Positions 5,997 through 12,157 of a DNA stretch of 26,153 nucleotides are shown here, in pieces. The translations under genes were made by a program, and so were the position numbers. The notes under the pieces were generated by a model. It searched no databases. It was given only the letters and a program-made list of their open reading frames with translations, and was not told the origin of the DNA. This stretch comes from an uncultured Fusobacterium sp. (GTDB lineage Bacteria > Fusobacteriota > Fusobacteriia > Fusobacteriales > Fusobacteriaceae), in contig UQOH01000022.1 of NCBI GenBank assembly GCA_900542625.1, positions 1 through 26,153 on the forward strand, written 5' to 3'. Position 1 is the first letter of the stretch; every line of letters begins with the position of its first letter.

Positions 5997-7472
5997 ATGA
6001 CAGAAAAAGAAAAAATGAAAAAGGGACTTTGGTATGATGCCAATTATGATAAAGAGCTGTTAGAAGAGAGAAAAAAAGCAGAAGATTTATGTTTTGAATT
6101 TAATCACACAAAACCTTCAGATTCAGAGAGAAAAAAAAGGATATTAAAAGAACTTCTTCCAAATATGGAAAAAGATGTAAGCGTTTCCTCTCCTTTTTAC
6201 ACTGATTATGGATATAACTGTATTATTGGAGAGAAAACATTTATAAATCATAATGCATATCTTATGGATGGAGCTTTAATAACCATAGGGAAAAACTGTT
6301 TTATTGGACCAAACTGCGGAATATATACAGCAAAGCATCCTGTTATTCCTGAAGAGAGAAATCAAGGATTAGAAAAAGCTGAAAAAGTAACGATAGGAGA
6401 CAATGTATGGTTTGGAGGAGATGTGACAGTTCTTCCGGGAGTCAAAATTGGAAACAACTGTGTTGTAGGTGCAAAAAGCGTTGTAACCAAAGATATACCT
6501 GATAATGTTATTGCAGGAGGAAATCCCTGCCGTGTTATCCGTACAATAACAGAAAAAGACAGTATTTTTTTTAATAAAAAAGAGGTTGAAAATATGAATA
6601 AAAGCTGGATAGATTTACATATGCATTCTAATATAAGCAATGACGGAGATTTTACTCCTGCTGAACTTATGAAAAAATGTTCTGAGGCTGGGCTTAAAGT
6701 TATTGCTGTTGCTGACCATAATTCAACAAGAGGAATCCAGGAGGCTTTAAAAGCAGCTGAAAAATATAATTTAAAAGTTATTCCTGCTGTTGAAATAGAC
6801 TGTACATATGGAGAATATAATCTTCATGTAGCAGGATATAATATTGACTATACAGATAAAATTTTTAAAGAGATAGAAGAGAGTATTTTGGAGCAGGAAA
6901 TAAAAGCCGGAAACAAAAGAATGGAGCTTGTGAAAAAAGCTGGTTTCTTTTTTTATGAAGAGAAAGTAAGAGCTCTTTCTCCAGATGGAACTATTACAGG
7001 GGAAATGATAGCAGAAGTTATTCTTGCTGATGAAAGAAATAATAATAACCCATTAATACAGCCTTATTTAAAGGGTGGAAACAGAAGCGACAATCCTTAT
7101 GTTAATTTTTATTGGGATTGGTGCTCTAAAGGAAAACCTGCTTATGTGGAGATAAAATATATCACAGTTAAAGAGGCTGTAGATATTATCCATAAAACAG
7201 GAGGAAAAGCTGTTTTTGCTCACCCAAATAATAACATAGGAATGAATGAGAAAGTTTTTTCTGAAATTATTTCAAATGGAATAGACGGAGTTGAGGCATA
7301 CAGCAGTTATCATTCTCCTGAAGCAGTAAAATTTTATGTTGAAATGGCTGATAAACATAATATAGCTGTTACATGTGGAAGTGATTTCCATGGAAAAACA
7401 AAGCCAGCTATAAAACTTGGAAATATTTTCTGTGATAATAGAGAAGATGAAATTTTCTCATTTGTTAAATAG
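5997..7472 (+). CDS. Fusion of maltose/galactoside O-acetyltransferase and PHP-domain phosphoesterase
   Basis: Residues 1-195 form a complete LacA/Maa-type O-acetyltransferase: an N-terminal helical cap (KKGLWYDANYDKELLEER), hexapeptide repeats of a left-handed beta-helix, the catalytic His114 in AKHPV, and the usual end IAGGNPCRVIR. Residues 200-491 form a PHP phosphoesterase of the YciV (RNase AM) type: DLHMHS (206-211), ADHNS (239-243), VEID (265-268), AHPNNN and GSDFHGK near the end, all metal-site motifs. There is no stop between the two. The ATG at residue 200 has its own SD (AGAGG, 8 bases upstream), so the phosphoesterase may also be made separately. The first half should acetylate a sugar with acetyl-CoA; the second should cleave phosphate esters, perhaps nucleotides. 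How the two activities belong together is unknown. Confidence 0.82.
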   Translation: MTEKEKMKKGLWYDANYDKELLEERKKAEDLCFEFNHTKPSDSERKKRILKELLPNMEKDVSVSSPFYTDYGYNCIIGEKTFINHNAYLMDGALITIGKNCFIGPNCGIYTAKHPVIPEERNQGLEKAEKVTIGDNVWFGGDVTVLPGVKIGNNCVVGAKSVVTKDIPDNVIAGGNPCRVIRTITEKDSIFFNKKEVENMNKSWIDLHMHSNISNDGDFTPAELMKKCSEAGLKVIAVADHNSTRGIQEALKAAEKYNLKVIPAVEIDCTYGEYNLHVAGYNIDYTDKIFKEIEESILEQEIKAGNKRMELVKKAGFFFYEEKVRALSPDGTITGEMIAEVILADERNNNNPLIQPYLKGGNRSDNPYVNFYWDWCSKGKPAYVEIKYITVKEAVDIIHKTGGKAVFAHPNNNIGMNEKVFSEIISNGIDGVEAYSSYHSPEAVKFYVEMADKHNIAVTCGSDFHGKTKPAIKLGNIFCDNREDEIFSFVK

Positions 7473-7476
7473 AACA

Positions 7477-7549
7477 CTGTAAAAATTTTAAACAAAATAC
7501 CTAAAAAGTATGTCTTATAAGATGTACAGTTATATTAAAATTTTTACAG
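7477..7549 (+). repeat. Inverted repeat in the hydroxysteroid dehydrogenase leader, covering its ribosome site
   Basis: CTGTAAAAATTTTAA (7477-7491) and TTAAAATTTTTACAG (7535-7549) are perfect 15-base complements. The 3' arm ends within the ACAGGAGG ribosome site of the next gene. The 43 bases between contain a second palindrome, CTTATAAG (7514-7521). In RNA this makes a large stem-loop abutting the SD. It could equally be a DNA operator; no T run follows, so it is not a terminator. Confidence 0.6.
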
Positions 7550-7557
7550 GAGGAACA

Positions 7558-8328
7558 ATGAATAATAATATATTTGGTTTAAAAGGAAAAACAGCAGTAA
7601 TAACAGGTGCTGGAAACGGAATCGGAAAAGCTGCTGCTCTTATTTTGGCAGAAAACGGAGTTAATGTTGTGTGCGGTGATCTGCACAAAGAAACAGCAGA
7701 AAAGACAGCAGAAGAGGCTAAGAAATTTGGAGTAAAAGCTGTTGGAGTTTCATGTGATGTTACAGTTGAAAAAGATTTGGAAAATCTTGCTGCAGAAGCT
7801 GTAAAAGCAATGGGAGGAATTAATATTCTTGTAAACAATGCAGGAGGCGGTGGAGGAGGAAGAGAGAAATTTGATACTCTTACTCTTGATTATATAGAAA
7901 AAATTTACAAATTAAATGTATTCAGTATTTATAAACTTTCACAGCTTTGTGCACCTTATATGAATAAAGATGAATATGGTTCAATAATTAATATAAGCTC
8001 TATGGCAGGGCAGATGACATCTCATAATATGAGTGTTTATGGAAGTTCTAAAGCTGCAGTAAATCAGCTTACAAAATATATGGCTGTAGATCTTGGACCT
8101 CATATAAGAGTAAATGCCATTGCACCAGGAGCTATAAAAACAGATGCCTTAAAATCTGTGCTTACTGAAGATATGGAAAAGAAAATGCTTGTAAATACAC
8201 CATTGAAAGTTTTAGGTGAAACTAAGGATATAGCAAATATGATACTATACTTTGCAAGTCCTCTTTCAAAATGGGTAAGCGGACAGATAATTGCTGTCAA
8301 CGGCGGAGGAGTACAAAGTTTAGACTAA
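7558..8328 (+). CDS. hdhA: Short-chain dehydrogenase, probable NAD-dependent 7-alpha-hydroxysteroid dehydrogenase
   Basis: The 256-residue protein is a classical short-chain dehydrogenase. It has the nucleotide motif TGAGNGIG (16-23), Asp41 after strand 2 (favouring NAD over NADP), NNAG (93-96) and the catalytic set Ser148, Tyr161 and Lys165. These align, two residues shifted, with Ser146, Tyr159 and Lys163 of E. coli HdhA. Long stretches agree with HdhA as I remember it, for example IAPGAIKTDALKSV (188-201) and WVSGQIIAVNGGGVQ (239-253). Known HdhA oxidises the 7-alpha-hydroxyl of bile acids in the cytoplasm. The start at 7558 follows AGGAGG; an earlier ATG at 7510 lies in the leader hairpin. 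A different alcohol as the true substrate is possible. Confidence 0.75.
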   Translation: MNNNIFGLKGKTAVITGAGNGIGKAAALILAENGVNVVCGDLHKETAEKTAEEAKKFGVKAVGVSCDVTVEKDLENLAAEAVKAMGGINILVNNAGGGGGGREKFDTLTLDYIEKIYKLNVFSIYKLSQLCAPYMNKDEYGSIINISSMAGQMTSHNMSVYGSSKAAVNQLTKYMAVDLGPHIRVNAIAPGAIKTDALKSVLTEDMEKKMLVNTPLKVLGETKDIANMILYFASPLSKWVSGQIIAVNGGGVQSLD

Positions 8329-8361
8329 TAAAAATTTACTTGATTATTGAAAGGAGCATAC

Positions 8362-9639
8362 ATGATTGAAAGTTTGACAGCAGGAGAAAATATCAGCATT
8401 ATTCTTGTTTTTTTAGGAGGAGTATTATCGTTTTTTTCTCCTTGTGTAATTCCACTGATTCCTGTATATATGGGCTATCTGGCAGGAAATACAAAAGATG
8501 AATATAATGACGGCGTAATACAGTATAATCAAAGAAAAGTGTTTTTCCATACAATATTTTTTATCTTGGGAATATCTGCTGCTTTTTTTATACTTGGTTT
8601 ATCTTTTACAGCTTTAGGCAATTTTTTTAACAGCAATAAACTGTTATTCTCAAGAATAGGCGGAATAATAATTATTGTACTTGGGCTTTTTCAGCTTGGA
8701 ATTCTTAATTTTCATTTTCTTCAGAAAGAGCATAAGCTGAATTTAAAAGAAAGAGAGATAAATCCTTTTGTAGCATTTATCACAGGATTTACTTTTAGTT
8801 TTGCATGGACTCCATGTATAGGACCTATTCTCTCTTCTGTTTTAATTATGTCCTCAAGTGCAAAAACAAGTTATACAGGAAATATACTGGTTTTTGTATA
8901 TTCTCTGGGGTTTGTTCTTCCTTTCCTTATTTTAGGAACAGCCACAACTAAAATATTAAATTTTTTAAAAGGAAAACAAAGACTGCTGAAATATACAGTT
9001 AAAGCAGGAGGTTTTCTTCTGATAGCAATAGGGATTATGACTTTTACAGGAATGATGAATGGATTGTCAGAGTATTTCAGTTATTCTGGGAACAATACTT
9101 TAAAGTATGAACAAAATACTATTCCTAAAAATGAAGTTAAGGAAACAGTTCCCTCTGCCGAAAGTTCTAAAAAAGATGAAAGACCTAAGATAAAAGCCTT
9201 TGATTTTATTTTAACAGATCAATATGGCAAGGCACATAAACTTTCTGATTATCAGGGAAAAACAGTTTTCTTAAATTTCTGGGCTACATGGTGTCCTCCA
9301 TGTAAAGAGGAGATGCCTTATATAGAAGAGTTATATAAAGAATACGGCTTTAATGAAAAAGATGTTATTATTCTCGGTGTAGCTAATCCAAAATCTAAAG
9401 ATTATCCTTATTCACAAGATGTGAGCAAGGAAGAAATAAAGAATTTCTTAAAAGAGAATAATTATAGTTTTCCTGTGGTTTTTGATGATAGCGGGGAAGT
9501 TTTGAACAATTACTATATAAATGCTTTTCCTACAACATTTATGATTGATAAAAACGGAAATATTTACGGATATATTCCGGGAGCTTTATCAAAAGAGATG
9601 ATGATTGAGATAATTAAACAGACAAAAGAAAATAACTAA
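8362..9639 (+). CDS. CcdA-TlpA fusion, membrane thiol-disulfide relay protein
   Basis: Residues 1-235 form a CcdA/DsbD-type membrane domain with about six helices and the two redox cysteines C28 (SPCVIP) and C152 (WTPCIGP). After a charged linker (about 240-278), residues 279-425 form a TlpA/ResA-like thioredoxin domain with NFWATWCPPC (305-314). The protein should take electrons from cytoplasmic thioredoxin and pass them to an extracytoplasmic CPPC site, reducing envelope protein disulfides. Targets may be methionine sulfoxide reductase or other exported enzymes; none is encoded nearby. The start at ATG 8362 has AAAGGAG upstream; the TTG at 8347 would place the SD within the gene. It follows hdhA by 33 bases, so it is probably co-transcribed, and a long hairpin closes the operon. 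Confidence 0.88.
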   Translation: MIESLTAGENISIILVFLGGVLSFFSPCVIPLIPVYMGYLAGNTKDEYNDGVIQYNQRKVFFHTIFFILGISAAFFILGLSFTALGNFFNSNKLLFSRIGGIIIIVLGLFQLGILNFHFLQKEHKLNLKEREINPFVAFITGFTFSFAWTPCIGPILSSVLIMSSSAKTSYTGNILVFVYSLGFVLPFLILGTATTKILNFLKGKQRLLKYTVKAGGFLLIAIGIMTFTGMMNGLSEYFSYSGNNTLKYEQNTIPKNEVKETVPSAESSKKDERPKIKAFDFILTDQYGKAHKLSDYQGKTVFLNFWATWCPPCKEEMPYIEELYKEYGFNEKDVIILGVANPKSKDYPYSQDVSKEEIKNFLKENNYSFPVVFDDSGEVLNNYYINAFPTTFMIDKNGNIYGYIPGALSKEMMIEIIKQTKENN

Positions 9640-9649
9640 AATAAATAAA

Positions 9650-9700
9650 AAAGAATAAAATTTTCGATATTTTTTCCTAGAAAATTTTATTCTTTATTAT
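9650..9700 (+). terminator. Hairpin terminator between ccdA-tlpA and the RpiR gene (repeat copy B)
   Basis: A 16-bp perfect inverted repeat (9650-9665 / 9680-9695) surrounds a 14-base loop. It lies between two converging genes and could stop transcription from both sides. It shares about 40 of 44 bases with 4797-4840. Confidence 0.7.
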
Positions 9701-9711
9701 TTTCAGTTATT

Positions 9712-10593
9712 TTATTTATTCTTGTATGAAAGAAGTTTTTTCTCCATTGCCTGAGATGTTCTGTTTATTGCAGCCTCTGCCTCATCTTTATCCAATCTGT
9801 AAAATTCATTAAACAACAGATCAATAACAAAAAGCTGCGCCATTCTTGCTGCAATACTTCCTGTCTGCTTAGGGCTTTCTCTTGAACCGCATAAGAGAAT
9901 TATATCAGCATGTTCACTGGCAAAACTTTTACGGTGATGAGTTATAAGAATTGTTTTTGCTCCTCTTTTTCTTGCCTCTGCTAAAAGTTTAGGTCCGTCC
10001 TCTGTTGCTCCTGAATAAGAAAACAGAACCACTACATCATTTTTATCACAATTTGCCACAGTAATTGTCTGAAGATGAGTATCAGGAATATATGAAAAAT
10101 TACTTGATACTGTTATAAATCTCGCCCACAGTTCCTGTGCCATAATTCCGCTGCTTCCCTGCCCGAAACAATAAATATGCTTTGCAGCTTTCAGATATTT
10201 TGCAGCATCACAGTAAGAATCTTTATCTATTAATTGAAGTGTCTGATTTACAGATGTCATATTATATGCAAAAAGTTTTTTTGCCATTTCCATAAAAGAA
10301 TCATCCGGCAGAATCTCTTCATAAGCATCTATCTCTCCATCTATAAGCTTTGCACTGTTTGCCTCAGCAAGAGCATATTTAAATTCCTTATACCCTTTAA
10401 ATCCAAGTATCTGACAGAAACGAAAAACTGAAGACTCACTTACAGAACATACAGCTGCCATTTCATAAATTGACATATACTGAGGTTCTGATGTGTTAGA
10501 AAGAATATAGTCTGCTATTCTTTTCAGTGGTTTGCTGAATGTAAGATATTCATTTGTTATTTTAGTTAAAACATTATTTTTTATGATAACCAC
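9712..10593 (-). CDS. RpiR-family regulator (probable sialic acid regulator, NanR-like)
   Basis: The protein has an N-terminal HTH_6 domain (about residues 10-85, with SIYEMAAVCSVSESSVFRFC) and a C-terminal SIS sugar-phosphate isomerase-like domain (about 128-265, with YCFGQGSSG and FSYSGATEDG). RpiR proteins sense phosphosugars. It is divergent from nanA, and RpiR-type regulators control sialic acid genes in Haemophilus and Vibrio, so control of nanA is the likely job. The start is uncertain: the only canonical in-frame candidate is GTG at 10593, which itself sits in the AGAGGTGG ribosome site. ATC or ATA 6-9 bases further on would be better spaced but is non-standard. A TATAAT (10664-10669, minus) with a weak -35 may be its promoter. 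Confidence 0.82.
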   Translation of the reverse strand: MVIIKNNVLTKITNEYLTFSKPLKRIADYILSNTSEPQYMSIYEMAAVCSVSESSVFRFCQILGFKGYKEFKYALAEANSAKLIDGEIDAYEEILPDDSFMEMAKKLFAYNMTSVNQTLQLIDKDSYCDAAKYLKAAKHIYCFGQGSSGIMAQELWARFITVSSNFSYIPDTHLQTITVANCDKNDVVVLFSYSGATEDGPKLLAEARKRGAKTILITHHRKSFASEHADIILLCGSRESPKQTGSIAARMAQLFVIDLLFNEFYRLDKDEAEAAINRTSQAMEKKLLSYKNK

Positions 10594-10749
10594 CTCTTTA
10601 TCTATTCTACAATATTTTATTTTTTAATAATTTTTTTCCGAAATTTTTATCTATTTTAAATACATTATATCATTTTTTGGCAGCAAATAAAACTTTTTTA
10701 TATTTTTTTATGTTTTTAAAATAAAATTTTATTTTTTTTGAAAAGAATA

Positions 10750-10778
10750 TTGACATTTTATTTTTTTTTTAGTATTAT
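10750..10778 (+). promoter_or_regulatory. Promoter of nanA
   Basis: TTGACA and TATTAT are separated by 17 bases. The predicted start near 10785 falls inside the operator-like palindrome that follows. The rest of the RpiR-nanA intergenic region (10594-10749) is A/T-rich with nothing else recognised. Confidence 0.78.
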
Positions 10779-10779
10779 A

Positions 10780-10799
10780 TCATTGTAAGTTAACAATGA
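10780..10799 (+). promoter_or_regulatory. Operator-like palindrome at the nanA transcription start
   Basis: TCATTGT-N6-ACAATGA is a perfect inverted repeat with 7-base arms, starting two bases after the -10 box. A bound protein here would block initiation, so it is a good candidate repressor site for the divergent RpiR regulator. Confidence 0.6.
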
Positions 10800-10854
10800 G
10801 TGTTTTAAATATAAACTTAATGAAAAAAAATAAAAATAAAGGAGTGATTTTTAA

Positions 10855-11781
10855 ATGAGAAATCTTGAAAAATTTCATGGTGTGATTCCTGCATTTTATG
10901 CTTGCTATGATGATAATGGAAATGTAAGTCCTGAGCGTGTTCGTGCTTTTACTCGTTACCTGATTGAGAGTGGAGTTAAAGGTGCATACGTTGGAGGTTC
11001 TTCTGGAGAATGTATATATCAAACTGTTGCTGAAAGAAAACTTGTTTTAGAAAACGTAGTTGACGAAGCAAAAGGAAGATTAACTATAATAGCACACGTT
11101 GCTTGCAACAGTACAAAAGAAAGTATGGAATTAGCTAGACATGCTGAGTCTCTTGGAGTAGATGCAATAGCTGCAATTCCTCCTATCTATTTCCGTCTTC
11201 CAGAGCATGCAATTGCTAAATACTGGAATGATATTTCAAGTGCTGCACCTAATACAGACTTCATCATTTACAACATTCCACAATTAGCTGGTGTTGCTTT
11301 AACACCTTCTTTATTAAAAGAAATGTTAAAAAATCCTAGAGTTATAGGAGTTAAAAACTCTTCTATGCCTGTACAGGATATCCAAACATTCAAAGCAATA
11401 GCTGGAAAAGAAAGCGTAGTATTCAACGGTCCGGATGAGCAGTTCATCGGTGGATTATTAATGGGAGCTGATGGTGGAATCGGAGGAACTTACAGTGCAA
11501 TGCCTGGATTATTCCTTAAAATGTTAGAACTTTACAAAACTGGAACTCCTGAAAACCTTGCTTTAGCAAGAGAAATTCAATACGCAGTAAACGATATTAT
11601 TGCTGGATTATGTTCTTGTAAAGGACAAATGTATGCAGTAATAAAAGAAACTCTACGTATCAACCACAACTTAAACATTGGTGGAGTTGCTGCTCCATTT
11701 GCTAACCTTTTCCCTGAAGATATGGAAAAAGTTCAAGCAGTTGCTAAATTAATAAGAGATACTGAAGCAAAGTATCTATAA
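10855..11781 (+). CDS. nanA: N-acetylneuraminate lyase
   Basis: The 308-residue protein belongs to the DapA/NanA family of (beta/alpha)8 aldolases. It has GGSSGE (47-52), the catalytic Tyr139 in IYNIP and the Schiff-base Lys167 in GVKNSS. These correspond, two residues shifted, to Tyr137 and Lys165 of E. coli NanA. GADGGIGGTYS (204-214) is also a NanA rather than DapA feature. The enzyme splits sialic acid into N-acetylmannosamine and pyruvate in the cytoplasm, the first step in using host mucin sialic acid. It has an AAAGGAG ribosome site, its own promoter and operator, and a strong terminator directly after. The other genes of the pathway (NanE, NanK, transporter) are not in this window. 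Confidence 0.9.
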   Translation: MRNLEKFHGVIPAFYACYDDNGNVSPERVRAFTRYLIESGVKGAYVGGSSGECIYQTVAERKLVLENVVDEAKGRLTIIAHVACNSTKESMELARHAESLGVDAIAAIPPIYFRLPEHAIAKYWNDISSAAPNTDFIIYNIPQLAGVALTPSLLKEMLKNPRVIGVKNSSMPVQDIQTFKAIAGKESVVFNGPDEQFIGGLLMGADGGIGGTYSAMPGLFLKMLELYKTGTPENLALAREIQYAVNDIIAGLCSCKGQMYAVIKETLRINHNLNIGGVAAPFANLFPEDMEKVQAVAKLIRDTEAKYL

Positions 11782-11795
11782 AATTACTCATGCCA

Positions 11796-11832
11796 AAAGA
11801 GACTATGAAATTTCATAGTCTCTTTTTATTTT
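11796..11832 (+). terminator. Terminator of nanA
   Basis: AGAGACTATGAAA (11798-11810) is followed at once by its perfect complement TTTCATAGTCTCT (11811-11823) and a T run. Confidence 0.9.
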
Positions 11833-11903
11833 TTGCATAAGAACAACTAGCATTTTTTAAGAATATGTGCTTTAATAGTTAAGGAAGAAAAAAATGAAAG
11901 ATT

Positions 11904-11940
11904 AAAATAAAAAAACAACTGTTTAAATACTTAAACAGCT
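11904..11940 (-). terminator. Terminator of the tRNA-Arg gene
   Basis: On the minus strand a hairpin with arms AGCTGTTTAA / TTAAACAGTT (one G-T pair) is followed by seven T. It lies about 25 bases after the tRNA end. Nothing was recognised between this and the nanA terminator (11833-11903). Confidence 0.8.
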
Positions 11941-11963
11941 GCAGATATTTTCAAATTATATAA

Positions 11964-12040
11964 TGGCGGTCATATGAGGGATCGAACCCCAAACCCTCTG
12001 ATCCGAAGTCAGATGCTCTATCCAATTGAGCTATATGACC
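11964..12040 (-). tRNA. tRNA-Arg (anticodon TCG), CCA encoded
   Basis: The minus strand folds as a complete 77-base tRNA: acceptor GGTCATA / TATGACC, D-arm GCTC/GAGC, anticodon arm TCTGA-CTTCGGA-TCAGA with anticodon TCG (decodes CGA and probably CGG), T-arm TGGGG-TTCGATC-CCTCA. The discriminator is G and CCA is encoded. Arginine in the neighbouring genes is almost always AGA, so this tRNA reads rare codons. Confidence 0.95.
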
Positions 12041-12052
12041 AAGCCATATATT

Positions 12053-12080
12053 ATGATATCACAGCTTGAGAATTTTTCAA
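12053..12080 (-). promoter_or_regulatory. Promoter of tRNA-Arg
   Basis: On the minus strand TTGAAA and TATCAT are separated by 16 bases, with an extended -10 (TGA before the hexamer). It ends about 12 bases before the tRNA. Confidence 0.6.
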
Positions 12081-12157
12081 AATATTTTCTTAAATTAAAA
12101 ATAAAAAATTTTTTTATACTATAAATTTTGCACATATTTAGTAAGGGGGAAATTATT

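Noticed and set aside
7510..7557. Upstream ATG extending the dehydrogenase by 16 residues
   Set aside because: It has no ribosome site and its codons lie in the hairpin; the ATG at 7558 follows AGGAGG and gives the normal family length.
11964..12040. tRNA-Arg as an integration site for a mobile element
   Set aside because: No integrase, direct repeat of the tRNA 3' end or phage-like genes lie nearby.
12041..12157. Fur box in the feoAB promoter region
   Set aside because: No GATAAT-type inverted repeat was seen; the region is simple A/T sequence with only a weak -10.
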